DNA of 64,000 nt from Gaiellasilicea sp963802765 (lineage in GTDB: Bacteria > Actinomycetota > Thermoleophilia > Gaiellales > Gaiellaceae). Under the pieces are notes generated by a model, which saw only the letters and a program-made list of their open reading frames with translations, had not been told where the DNA came from and made no database searches. The position numbers and the translations under genes were made by a program. Shown piece by piece: positions 18,703 to 26,938 of the stretch. The first letter of the stretch is position 1, and the number at the start of each line of letters is the position of its first letter. Location of the stretch: the NCBI GenBank assembly GCA_963802765.1, contig CAWDJZ010000012.1, positions 1-64,000 of the forward strand, given 5' to 3'.

Positions 18703-19777
18703 CCTCTTCGACGACTACACGCTGCGCACCGTCGCGCTCGGGTCGGCTGCGCTCGGGCTGACGAGCGGCGCGCTCGGCACCTTCGCGGTGCTGCGCCGCC
18801 AGAGCCTGCTCGGCGATGCGATCTCGCACGCCGCGCTTCCCGGCGTCGCGCTCGCGTTCCTCCTGACGAGCAGCAAGGCGCCGCTCGTGCTCGTCGCGGG
18901 CGCCGCCGTCGCCGGCTTCCTCGGCACCCTCGTGGTGATGGGCGTCGTCCGCACGACCCGGATCAAGTACGACGCGGCGCTCGGGATCGTGCTCTCCGTC
19001 TTCTTCGGCTTCGGGCTCGTGCTGCTGACGTTCATCCAGCGGCGTCCCGACGCCAGCCAGGCGGGGCTCGACCGGTTCCTGTTCGGGCAGGCGGCGGGCC
19101 TCCTGCGGCGCGATCTCGTCACGATGGCGATCCTTGCCGCGATCGCCCTCGGCGTGATGCTGCTCGTCTGGAAGGAGCTGAAGCTGCTCGCCTTCGATCC
19201 GGACTTCGGCGTCAGCCTCGGCTTCCCGATCCGCGCCCTCGACGTCCTGCTCACCTCGCTGCTCGTCGTCGCGATCGTGATCGGCCTGCAGACGGTCGGC
19301 GTCGTCCTGATGGCGGCGATGCTGATCGCGCCGGCGGCGGCGGCGCGGCAGTGGACCGACCGGCTCGGGCTCGGGGCGGCGTTGGCGGCGCTCTTCGGCG
19401 CCCTCGCGGGCGTCCTCGGCTCCGTCCTCTCGTCCGAGACCGAGCGGCTGCCGACGGGGCCGACGATCGTCCTCTGCGCGACCGCCATCGTCCTCGTCTC
19501 GCTCGCCGCGGCCCCGCGGCGCGGGCTGCTCTGGCGCGAGCTCCGGGTGCGGCGGGACCGGCGGCGGCTCCGCCTCGCCGCGGTGCTCGCCGACCTGCAC
19601 GAGCTCGAGCTCCAGCATCCGGGCGTCGAGCACGGCCACTCCGCGGCGGTGCTCTCGGTCATGTCCGGCGGCACGCTGCCCTCGCTGCTCGAGCTGGAGC
19701 GCCGCGGGCAGGTGCGGAGACTCGGGGTGGACGAGTGGGCGCTCACGGACGCGGGCCGGAAGGCGGCCGAGGCGTGA
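18695..19777 (+). CDS. metal ABC transporter permease with C-terminal winged-helix-like tail
   Basis: Family ABC-3 permease, 360 residues. About eight membrane helices, with the family segments VLRRQSLLGDAISHAALPG and VLMAAMLIAPAAAARQWTD. After the membrane part a cytosolic tail of roughly 70 residues (LAAVLADLHELELQHPG, SLLELERRGQVRRLGVDEWA, LTDAGRKAAEA) looks like a winged-helix domain, as in known TroC/D-type permeases fused to DtxR-like domains. GTG 18695 overlaps the ATPase stop; GTGA overlap with the second permease. Confidence 0.9.
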   Translation: MLDLFDDYTLRTVALGSAALGLTSGALGTFAVLRRQSLLGDAISHAALPGVALAFLLTSSKAPLVLVAGAAVAGFLGTLVVMGVVRTTRIKYDAALGIVLSVFFGFGLVLLTFIQRRPDASQAGLDRFLFGQAAGLLRRDLVTMAILAAIALGVMLLVWKELKLLAFDPDFGVSLGFPIRALDVLLTSLLVVAIVIGLQTVGVVLMAAMLIAPAAAARQWTDRLGLGAALAALFGALAGVLGSVLSSETERLPTGPTIVLCATAIVLVSLAAAPRRGLLWRELRVRRDRRRLRLAAVLADLHELELQHPGVEHGHSAAVLSVMSGGTLPSLLELERRGQVRRLGVDEWALTDAGRKAAEA

Positions 19778-20883
19778 CCTCGGGACAGATCGAGATCCAG
19801 CTGATCGCGGTCGTCGTCGCGGTCGCCTGTGCGCTGCCCGGCACGTTCCTCGTGCTGCGGCGGCTCTCGCTCGTCAGCGACGCGATCAGCCACTCGATCC
19901 TGCTCGGGATCGTGCTCGGGTTCTTCGTCGTCGGCAGCGTCAATTCGCCGCTCCTGCTCGTCGGCGCGGCCGCCGTCGGCCTCGCCACCGTCGTGCTCGT
20001 CCAGCTGCTGGAGCGGACGCGGCTCGTCAAGGAGGACGCGGCGATCGGGCTCGTCTTCCCGGCGCTCTTCTCGATCGGCGTGATCCTGATCTCCCGCTAC
20101 GCCGACGACGTCCATCTCGACATCGACGCGGTGCTCCTCGGCGAGCTCGCCTTCGCTCCGTTCGACCGGATCGAGTTCTGGGGCTGGGACTGGGGCCCGA
20201 CCGCGCTCGTCGTGATGGGCGCCATCCTCGTGCTGAACGTCGTCGCGATCACCGTCTTCTGGAAGGAGCTGAAGCTCTCGACGTTCGACCCGGCACTCGC
20301 CGTCGCGCTCGGCTTTGCGCCTGCGGCCGTCCAGTACGCGCTGATGGGGCTCGTGTCGCTGACCGCGGTCGGCGCGTTCGACGCGGTCGGGTCGATCCTC
20401 GTCGTGGCGCTGATGATCGCGCCGCCCGCGACCGCGTACCTGCTCACCGACAGCCTGCCGCGGCTGCTCGTGCTCGCGGCCGGGATCGGCGCCGTTTCGG
20501 CGCTCGCCGGCTACTGGCTCGCGTACGCGCTCGACGCCTCGATTGCGGGCTCGATGGCGACGATGACCGGCGTCGCGTTCCTGGCCGCGTGGCTCCTCGC
20601 ACCGGGCCGCGGCCTCGTCGCCGCCGCCCGCCGGCGCTCCCGCCAGCGGCTCGAGTTCGCGCAGACGATGCTCGCGATCCACCTCGCGAACCACGAGGGA
20701 AAGCCCGAGTCGGTGGAGGAGAGCCGGATCGACCACCTCGACCGGCACCTGCGCTGGGAGCCCGACTTCGCGTCGCGGATCGTGCGGCTCGCCGAGCGCC
20801 GTGGCCTCGTGCGGGCGCAGGGGCCGCAGCTCGTGCTCACCCAGGCTGGGCGCGAGCTCGCAGCCGACGCGGTGGCCCGCTAG
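19774..20883 (+). CDS. metal ABC transporter permease (second) with C-terminal winged-helix-like tail
   Basis: Second ABC-3 permease, 369 residues, partner of the preceding one. Family segments VLRRLSLVSDAISHSILLG and VALMIAPPATAYLLTDSLP. The cytosolic tail of about 85 residues (FAQTMLAIHLANHEGKPESV, IDHLDRHLRWEPDFASRIV, LAERRGLVRAQGPQLVLTQA) again resembles a winged helix ending in the wing and QAGRELA helix. GTG 19774 overlaps the previous TGA. It would form the heterodimeric channel of the importer. Confidence 0.9.
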   Translation: MTSGQIEIQLIAVVVAVACALPGTFLVLRRLSLVSDAISHSILLGIVLGFFVVGSVNSPLLLVGAAAVGLATVVLVQLLERTRLVKEDAAIGLVFPALFSIGVILISRYADDVHLDIDAVLLGELAFAPFDRIEFWGWDWGPTALVVMGAILVLNVVAITVFWKELKLSTFDPALAVALGFAPAAVQYALMGLVSLTAVGAFDAVGSILVVALMIAPPATAYLLTDSLPRLLVLAAGIGAVSALAGYWLAYALDASIAGSMATMTGVAFLAAWLLAPGRGLVAAARRRSRQRLEFAQTMLAIHLANHEGKPESVEESRIDHLDRHLRWEPDFASRIVRLAERRGLVRAQGPQLVLTQAGRELAADAVAR

Positions 20884-20899
20884 AAGCGATAGTGAGCCC

Positions 20900-21631
20900 A
20901 TGCCCGAGGACCACTTCGGCGAGCGTGTGGCGGAACGGTTCGACGAGCGGTATGCCCACAAGGCCGTCCCTGCCGTCGTCGACCCCATCGTCGCCTTCCT
21001 CGCCGACCTGGCCGGCGAGGGCGCAGCGCTCGAGCTCGGCATCGGCACCGGCCGGATCGCGCTGCCGCTGGCCCGGCGCGGGGTCCGGGTGCACGGGATC
21101 GACCTCTCGGAGGCGATGGTTGCGCAGCTGCGAGCCAAACCCGGCGCCGAGCAGATCGGCGTCACGATCGGCGATTTCGCCACGACCACCGTCGACACCA
21201 CGTTCTCCGTCGCCTACCTCGTCGCCAACACGATCATGAACCTGACGACGCAGGACGAGCAGGTCGCCTGCTTCCAGAACGTCTCCGCGCACCTCGAGCC
21301 GGGCGGCTGCTTCGTGATCGAGGTGCTCGTCCCGGAGCTGCGGCGGCTTCCGCCCGGCGAGACGTTCCGCCCCTTCGACGTGAGCCCGGGGCACCTCGGG
21401 TTCGACGAGTACGACGTGGCTCGACAGGGCCTCGTCTCGCATCACTACTGGGTCGCCGACGGCAAGGTCGAGGTCTTCTCGCCCCCGTTCCGCTACGTCT
21501 GGCCGTCGGAGCTCGACCTGATGGCGCGGCTCGCCGGGATGACGCTGCGCGAGCGCTGGAGCGGCTGGAAGCGCGAGCCCTTCACGAGCGAGAGCACCAA
21601 GCACGTCTCCGTCTGGAAGAAGCCGGCCTAG
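20900..21631 (+). CDS. class I SAM-dependent methyltransferase
   Basis: Intact 243-residue methyltransferase. Motif I ALELGIGTGRIALPLARRG, motif II VHGIDLSEAMVAQLR, motif IV region FSVAYLVANTIMNLTTQDE. Belongs to the Methyltransf_25-like group, substrate unknown. ATG 20900 is 16 bp after the permease stop, so it may be the last gene of the metal operon. Its TAG overlaps the TAG of the convergent flippase in the palindrome CCTAGG (21627-21632). Confidence 0.85.
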   Translation: MPEDHFGERVAERFDERYAHKAVPAVVDPIVAFLADLAGEGAALELGIGTGRIALPLARRGVRVHGIDLSEAMVAQLRAKPGAEQIGVTIGDFATTTVDTTFSVAYLVANTIMNLTTQDEQVACFQNVSAHLEPGGCFVIEVLVPELRRLPPGETFRPFDVSPGHLGFDEYDVARQGLVSHHYWVADGKVEVFSPPFRYVWPSELDLMARLAGMTLRERWSGWKREPFTSESTKHVSVWKKPA

Positions 21632-23055
21632 GCCGCGCGTCGCCGCAGCAGCCACATTCGCTCCTGCGGCTGGAAGAAGCCGAGCACGAGGAGCGCGACC
21701 GGGTAGGCGGCAACGAGCACGATCGCCAGGGCGAGCGGGACGTCGAGCAGCTTGCCGGCGACGGTGAGCGCGACTGCGGCGGCGGCCGCGGTGACGACGC
21801 GGCGCCACTGGTACGGCGTCGGGAAGACGCGCTGCGCATACCAGGTCATGCCGAGGAACATCGCGGTGAAGGCAGCGGCGGCCGCGACCGCGGAGCCCAT
21901 CATCCCGTACTCGGGCACGAGCAGCAGGTTGAGCGCGACGCTGACGAGCGCAGCGCCGCCGGTGATCACCCAGTTGAACTGCGTCCGCTTGGTGCGTCCG
22001 ACGCCGATCGCCATCACGATGTACGCCGCGTAGGCGACCCCGCCGAAGGCGAGCAGCGCGACGACGCGGCCGCCCTCGTAGTAGGCGGGCGTCGCCAGCA
22101 GGCGGACGAGCCAGGGTGAGAGCAGCCCGAGCGCGAGCGCGAGCCACGACGCGAGCGTGACGAGGTAGGTGAGGACGTAGGCGTAGGTCCGTTTCGCCTC
22201 GCGCTCGTCCTCGATCGAGTAGGCGAACGCCGGCCAGGCCAGCCGGAACGCCGTGATCAGAAGCACCATTCCGGAGGCGATCCGGACGCCGATCTCGTAC
22301 CGGCCGACCTCCTCGATCCCGGTGAAATGGTTGAGGAAGAAGCGGTCGCCGAGGTTCATCGCGATCAGTGCGAGCGCGGCCGGCACGAGCGGGAGGCCGA
22401 AGCGGTTCATCTCGCGCAGAAGCGGCCTCGAGAAGGCGAGGCCGAGCTGGGCGCGTCGGTAGCCGAGCAGCGCCAGGTAGACCGCGAGCGTGCCCGTGAA
22501 GTTGCCGGCGATCAGGCCGAGCGCGCCCTGGTCCCAGACGACGACGAGCAGCAGGGTCGCGCCGACGGTGACGGCGATGTTGGCGAGGCTCGCGAGCACG
22601 TAGAGGCTCGAGCGCTCCTCGACCCGGAAGACGGCCGTCAGCTGTTCGTAGTTCATCTGCGCCCAGATGCCGACGAACGCGGCGCGCACGAGCCACGGAT
22701 CGTCGAGCCCGAGCGCGTCGGCGATCGGTTCGGCCAGGAGCCAGCCGGCCGCGAGCCCGAGCGTCGCGCTCGCCATCGTGAACCAGAAGGAGGTGCGGAG
22801 GACGAGCAGCTTTCGCGCCTCCTCCTTCGAGTCGAACCAGAAGCGGAAAAAGGCACTCGAGATCCCGGCGCGCAGGATCGTCACGAGCACGGCCGAGAGC
22901 GCGACCAGAAGGCCGACGGCGCCGAAGTCGCCGGGGTCGAGGTAGCGCGTGTAGACGGGGAGCAGGAAGACGGCGATCACGCGCGAGACGATCCCGCCGA
23001 GCCCGTACACCGCCGAGTGGCGGCCCAGCCGCTTCATCTCAGCCGCGAGGGACAT
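21628..23055 (-). CDS. oligosaccharide flippase (Wzx-like polysaccharide biosynthesis protein)
   Basis: Polytopic inner-membrane MATE/MOP-type flippase for lipid-linked glycans, 475 residues and intact. Typical start LGRHSAVYGLGGIVSRVIAV followed by LLPVYTRYLDPGDFGAVGLL, then about twelve to fourteen helices (VTVGATLLLVVVWDQGALGL, LASWLALALGLLSPWLVRLL, ALVSVALNLLLVPEYGMMGS). The ATG at 23055 directly follows the stop of the upstream glycosyltransferase gene, so both belong to one minus-strand glycan operon. Confidence 0.92.
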   Translation of the reverse strand: MSLAAEMKRLGRHSAVYGLGGIVSRVIAVFLLPVYTRYLDPGDFGAVGLLVALSAVLVTILRAGISSAFFRFWFDSKEEARKLLVLRTSFWFTMASATLGLAAGWLLAEPIADALGLDDPWLVRAAFVGIWAQMNYEQLTAVFRVEERSSLYVLASLANIAVTVGATLLLVVVWDQGALGLIAGNFTGTLAVYLALLGYRRAQLGLAFSRPLLREMNRFGLPLVPAALALIAMNLGDRFFLNHFTGIEEVGRYEIGVRIASGMVLLITAFRLAWPAFAYSIEDEREAKRTYAYVLTYLVTLASWLALALGLLSPWLVRLLATPAYYEGGRVVALLAFGGVAYAAYIVMAIGVGRTKRTQFNWVITGGAALVSVALNLLLVPEYGMMGSAVAAAAAFTAMFLGMTWYAQRVFPTPYQWRRVVTAAAAAVALTVAGKLLDVPLALAIVLVAAYPVALLVLGFFQPQERMWLLRRRAA

Positions 23056-24004
23056 CTAGAGACGAGCGTAGAGTGCGAGGAGGCGGTCGGTCACTTGCTC
23101 GAGGTCGTGGACGCGCTCGACGTAGGCGCGCGAGGCCGCCCCGAGCTCGCGCCGCCTGGACGGCGTCGGCGACGAGCGGCCGGAGCGCCTCGCGCAGCGT
23201 CTCGGCGCCGGCGGAGACGAGGGGGACGCGCGTGCCGAAGGCCTGCTCCGTGCGCCGGACCGCCTCGTCGTGCAGGAAGGTGACGACGGGCTTGCCGAGG
23301 GCCATCGCCTCGATCGCGAAGAGGCCGTACCAGCCCGCGTTCAGCTGGTCGACGACGATGTCGGCGGCCCGGTAGCGCTCGAACGCCTCGTCGTGGCGTA
23401 GGCCTTCGACGAGCTCGAGGTCGGCGTCGAGCCCTTCGACCGCGGCGACGACGTGCTCGGTGCCCTTGCGGCGCCGTGAGGAGGGCGCGTGGACGATCAG
23501 CGGGCGCGCCCGCTCCTGGGGCTGCGCAGGCTCGATCGCGGCGACGTCGACCCCCGGCGGGATCACCTCCGCTTCCGGCACCCAGCGGATCGCGTCGTAG
23601 CTGCCGACGATCTCGGCGTCCGCCTTCTTGCCGTAGGCGAGTTGCGCCGGCGTCTTCCCGCGGATGTCCGAGCCGAGGTAGTGCATGACCGACTTCCTCC
23701 GTGTCGCGCGGAGGATCGGGAACTGGAACCTCTTCGGCACCAGCGTCAGGCCGAAGTGGAAGTGGAAGATGTCGGTCCGCGGGAGGAGCCGCGCAAAGGC
23801 GGCCCATTGGCGCGCCTGCCGGCCGAGTAACAGACTGTTACTTGGGATCTCGAGCGACTCGTCCGCCTCGGGGTGGAGCTTGTAGCGCTCGAAGACGACG
23901 AGCCGTGCGTCGACGCCGCGGCGGCGCAGCGCTTGCGCGTTCGTCCACGGGACGCCGGCCGTGTTGACGGGGCAGAGGGTGACGCGCAGCGGTCGGTCGG
24001 CCAC
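23056..24004 (-). CDS. glycosyltransferase (GT4-like), frameshifted near the C-terminus
   Basis: GT-B type glycosyltransferase of about 315 residues. Visible: N-terminal LRVTLCPVNTAGVPWTNAQA, DIFHFHFGLTLVPKRFQFP, the second domain start LIVHAPSSRRRKGTEHVVAA, and the donor-site region FAIEAMALGKPVVTFLHDE. A break near 23150 puts the ending (YVERVHDLEQVTDRLLALYA, stop 23056-23058) in another frame. The GTG at 24004 avoids overlap with the divergent AraC gene (an ATG at 24031 would overlap it). An intragenic palindrome encodes SNSLLLG (23826-23842). Confidence 0.85.
23826..23842. repeat. intragenic palindrome in glycosyltransferase gene
   Basis: AGTAACAG-A-CTGTTACT, two perfect 8-bp arms around one base, extended by two further C-G pairs outside a mismatch. 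It is much richer in A/T than the surrounding gene and is read in frame as SNSLLLG. Confidence 0.6.
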
Positions 24005-24023
24005 GATCGGCGAGAATACGGGT

Positions 24024-24896
24024 ATGGACACCCGGACGCGTGTCGTCCGCAGCGAGGAAGACGTCGGCTCCTGGGAGCTGGCGTTGCGCAGGCCGCACCC
24101 CGCCTTGCGCGATCACGTCCTCGTGCTCGAGGGCTTCGAGGAGCAGTTGCGGGCGCCCGTACGACACCACCACCTGCCGCCCGTCTTCGTCCCGGTGATC
24201 ATCAACCTTGGCTCGCCGTACCGGCTGCTCGATCCCGCCGACGCGCGCCCGCTCGCCCGCCCGCGCGCGGGCTTCGTCTCGGGTCTCGGTGAGGCCGGGG
24301 GCATGACGGAGTCCGACGGGGCGGCGCGCTGCGTCCAGGTCAACCTGACGCCGCTGGGTGCGCGTTCCATCCTCGGTGTGCCGATGCACGAGCTCGAGGA
24401 CCGGGTGGTCCCGCTCGACGATGTGCTCGGCCCCGGAGTCGAGCAGCTGGAGGAGCGGCTCTTCGAGGCGCCCGACTGGGAGACGCGGCTGACGCTCACC
24501 GAGGCGTTCCTCGCAGCCCGGCTGGAGGACACGCCCGAGCCCAGGCCCGATGTCGTCAGGGCGCTGCGGCGCCTCGAGGAGACGGACGGCCGGATTCGCG
24601 TCGAGGCGCTCGCCGCCGAGCTCCGCTGCAGCCGAAAGCACCTGCTCGCCCAGTTCCGCGAGCACGTCGGGCCGGGCCCGAAGACGGTCGCGCGGCTCCT
24701 CCGCTTCAACCGCCTCCTGCGCCTCGTCGCGAGAGAGCCGGCGCCGGACTGGGCCGGCCTCGCCCTCAGCTGTGGCTACTACGACCAGTCCCACCTGCAT
24801 CGTGAGGTGCGCCGTCTTGCCGGCTGCACACCGGGCGAGCTGGCGCGGCGAGCGCCGGTCACTTTCGTCCAAGACGCGCTCGCCGCGTCCGCCTAG
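24024..24896 (+). CDS. AraC family transcriptional regulator
   Basis: Regulator of 290 residues with a C-terminal AraC/XylS double helix-turn-helix: RVEALAAELRCSRKHLLAQF, then LALSCGYYDQSHLHREVRRL, ending AGCTPGELARRAPVTFVQD. The N-terminal part (VRHHHLPPVFVPVIINLGSP, AARCVQVNLTPLGARSILGV) is the cupin-like sensing half found in this subgroup. ATG 24024; about 20 bp separate it from the divergent glycosyltransferase GTG. Followed 31 bp later by a VOC gene that it may control. Confidence 0.88.
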   Translation: MDTRTRVVRSEEDVGSWELALRRPHPALRDHVLVLEGFEEQLRAPVRHHHLPPVFVPVIINLGSPYRLLDPADARPLARPRAGFVSGLGEAGGMTESDGAARCVQVNLTPLGARSILGVPMHELEDRVVPLDDVLGPGVEQLEERLFEAPDWETRLTLTEAFLAARLEDTPEPRPDVVRALRRLEETDGRIRVEALAAELRCSRKHLLAQFREHVGPGPKTVARLLRFNRLLRLVAREPAPDWAGLALSCGYYDQSHLHREVRRLAGCTPGELARRAPVTFVQDALAASA

Positions 24897-24927
24897 CCTC
24901 GTTTCGAGACCGACGAAAGGAGTAGCG

Positions 24928-25296
24928 ATGGCACCGTCGAGCGTGTTCCCGTTCTTCGGCTACGGCGACGCTTCCACGGCGATCGCCTGGCTCGAGCAGG
25001 CGTTCGGCTTCGAGCGCGGCGACGTGCACATGAACAACGGCAAGGTCGCGCACGCGGAGCTCTGGTTCGGGCCGGGTGCCGTGATGGTGGGCTCGGGAGG
25101 CGGCAGCGTCGGCGATGACGGCGTCTACGTCGTCGTCGAGGACATCGACGCGCACTACGCGCGGGCGAAAGCCGCCGGGGCGGAGATCGTGCGCGACCTC
25201 CACGACACGGACTACGGGTCGCGCGACTACATGGCCCGCGACCCCGAGGGCAGGCTCTGGGGCTTCGGCACGTATCAGGCGTCCCACTCGAGCTGA
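24928..25296 (+). CDS. VOC family protein (glyoxalase/bleomycin-resistance fold)
   Basis: Intact 122-residue vicinal-oxygen-chelate protein. Paired beta-alpha-beta modules: FPFFGYGDASTAIAWLEQAF, GKVAHAELWFGPGAVMVGSG, GVYVVVEDIDAHYARAKAAG and DYMARDPEGRLWGFGTYQAS. Such PhnB-like single-domain members often act as dimers; no substrate can be assigned. ATG 24928 with AGGAG upstream. The last 22 bp overlap the 3' end of the convergent ATP-grasp gene. Confidence 0.9.
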   Translation: MAPSSVFPFFGYGDASTAIAWLEQAFGFERGDVHMNNGKVAHAELWFGPGAVMVGSGGGSVGDDGVYVVVEDIDAHYARAKAAGAEIVRDLHDTDYGSRDYMARDPEGRLWGFGTYQASHSS

Positions 25297-26300
25297 TCGA
25301 AATAGCGCAGCGCGGTGCGCCCGGGCCGAATCCGGGCGCGCAGCGCTGCGAGCTCCTCGTCCGAGAGCTCGCCGAGCGCCCGCTTGACGCCGAGGTAGGG
25401 GAGGTTGAGGTCCTCCTGGTAGACGACCGTCGAGATGCGCGGGTTGATCTCGATCACGTACTCGCCGACGAGCTGGATGTTGAAGAACCACTCGATCCTG
25501 AGCTCTGCGACCAGCGTGTCCGCGGTCGCCATCAGCTCGTCGTCCTCGAGCGTCACGAAGTACATCGCGAGCCCGGCCCGCATCGCCTCGCGCGTCTTCG
25601 GGTGACCGAGCACGACGCGCTCGCCGTCGGCAATCCCGTCGATCGTCCGCTCGCCGCCGGTCGCCAGCTCCATCACGAGCAGGTCGGGCCCGCCCTCGTC
25701 GGGTAACAGCTCGACGGCTTCCTCGAGCCGCATCGCCACCGAGCCGGGCCGCTCGTGCAGGAGCTGGTGAGCCCGGTCGACAGTCGGGTCGAGGACGCGG
25801 AAGCCGCGCGAGCCGGACGAGAAGACGGGCTTGAAGCAGACGGGGCGGTCGGGATAGCCCAGCTCGCGCGCCGCTTCCTCGACCGCGACGGCGCCGTTGA
25901 CGCGCCGGAAGTCGGGACCCTTCACGCCGAGCCGCTGCAGGAGCGCGTAGGTCTCCGCCTTGTCGTTCGAGCGCCGGATCGTGTCGGGTGAGGAGACGAG
26001 CACGGGCACCGGGAAGCGCTCCCTGTGCTCGGCGAGGCCGGCGAGGTCGAACGAGGACTGCGGGAGGACGACGTCGACGCTCTCGCGCTCGACGACGTCG
26101 AGCATTGCGTCTGCGAAGCCGGGATCCGAGCCGGCGGGCACCTGGTGGAACACGTCGCAGAGGTGGCGGCCGACGGAGCGCTCGCTCATGTCGGTGCCGA
26201 CGAGGCGGACCGTGCGCTCGCCGTTCTCGCGCAGGGCCCGCAGGAGCGCGGCCGTGCCCGGCGCGCCCGACGCGCTCACCAGCACCGTGACGTCCTTCAT
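25275..26300 (-). CDS. ATP-grasp ligase (carbamoyl-phosphate-synthase-like)
   Basis: Intact 341-residue ATP-grasp enzyme. N-terminal Rossmann-like preATP domain VTVLVSASGAPGTAALLRAL; ATP-binding VCFKPVFSSGSRGFRVLD; hinge DLLVMELATGGERTIDG; metal-ligand region FFNIQLVGEYVIEINPRIST. Such enzymes form amide bonds through acyl-phosphates; the substrate is probably a sugar or amino acid of the surface glycan, judged from neighbours. ATG 26300 overlaps the end of the deacetylase gene by 4 bp, so ATP-grasp, deacetylase and second ATP-grasp form one operon. Confidence 0.88.
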   Translation of the reverse strand: MKDVTVLVSASGAPGTAALLRALRENGERTVRLVGTDMSERSVGRHLCDVFHQVPAGSDPGFADAMLDVVERESVDVVLPQSSFDLAGLAEHRERFPVPVLVSSPDTIRRSNDKAETYALLQRLGVKGPDFRRVNGAVAVEEAARELGYPDRPVCFKPVFSSGSRGFRVLDPTVDRAHQLLHERPGSVAMRLEEAVELLPDEGGPDLLVMELATGGERTIDGIADGERVVLGHPKTREAMRAGLAMYFVTLEDDELMATADTLVAELRIEWFFNIQLVGEYVIEINPRISTVVYQEDLNLPYLGVKRALGELSDEELAALRARIRPGRTALRYFDQLEWDA

Positions 26301-26938
26301 GAGAGGTCGATCCGGTCCGCCGCGAGCTGGTCGAGGCGGCGTTCCTTCTCCTCCTCGAGCATGGCGCGCATCGTCTCGCCCATGCGCGAGCCGGGATAGA
26401 CCCAGATTTCTGGGTGCGTCAGCAGCTGCAGCCAGGGAAATGCTCCCGCGCGCAGCTCCTCGTGCGGGCAGCCCGAGCGCCAGTACTGGTTCGAGTCGGA
26501 GCGGTACGTCTCCGGGTCGAACCAGGGCGGCTCCATCACGTTGAGCGCTCCCTCGACCGGCGCGCGCATGTACTCCGGGTCCGGGTTGTGCCAGGCGACG
26601 ACGGGGTCGAAGCGGTCGTCCAGGTCGATCCTCGGGTAGACGGCATGGAGGCCGACGCGGTGCCCGAGCTCACGCAACCGAGCCAGCGCCTGCTCGCCTT
26701 CGGGCGAGGCGAGGTTGTAGAACACCGAGCCGGTCATCAGAAAATAGGTCGCCTGCGCTCCAGCATCCGCCTCGAGCTCGGCGAGGCGCAGCGCGGCGTC
26801 GAGCGAGAGGTCGACGTCGTGGCGCAAGATCAGGTCTCCCGCTTCCGGCTCGCCCTCGAAGAACGCGAACCGGTAGCCGCCCTCCTTCGCGGCCTCGATC
26901 AGCTCGGCGTAGTGGTCGAGGTCGAACGCGCAGGTCAC
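26297..26938 (-). CDS. polysaccharide deacetylase family protein
   Basis: Intact 213-residue NodB-type protein with GTG start at 26938. The metal/catalytic motif LILRHDVDLSLDAALRLAEL holds the Asp pair; LGHRVGLHAVYPRIDLDD holds a further His. It has no signal peptide, so it probably acts in the cytoplasm on a nucleotide- or lipid-linked sugar before export. It is sandwiched between two ATP-grasp genes with 4-bp overlaps on both sides, which suggests deacetylation to a free amine followed by ligation of an acid to that amine. Confidence 0.8.
   Translation of the reverse strand: MTCAFDLDHYAELIEAAKEGGYRFAFFEGEPEAGDLILRHDVDLSLDAALRLAELEADAGAQATYFLMTGSVFYNLASPEGEQALARLRELGHRVGLHAVYPRIDLDDRFDPVVAWHNPDPEYMRAPVEGALNVMEPPWFDPETYRSDSNQYWRSGCPHEELRAGAFPWLQLLTHPEIWVYPGSRMGETMRAMLEEEKERRLDQLAADRIDLS

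Noticed and set aside
18715..21201. 828-residue minus-strand open frame opposite the permeases
   Set aside because: Low-complexity anti-sense frame; the two permeases on the other strand are intact and coupled.
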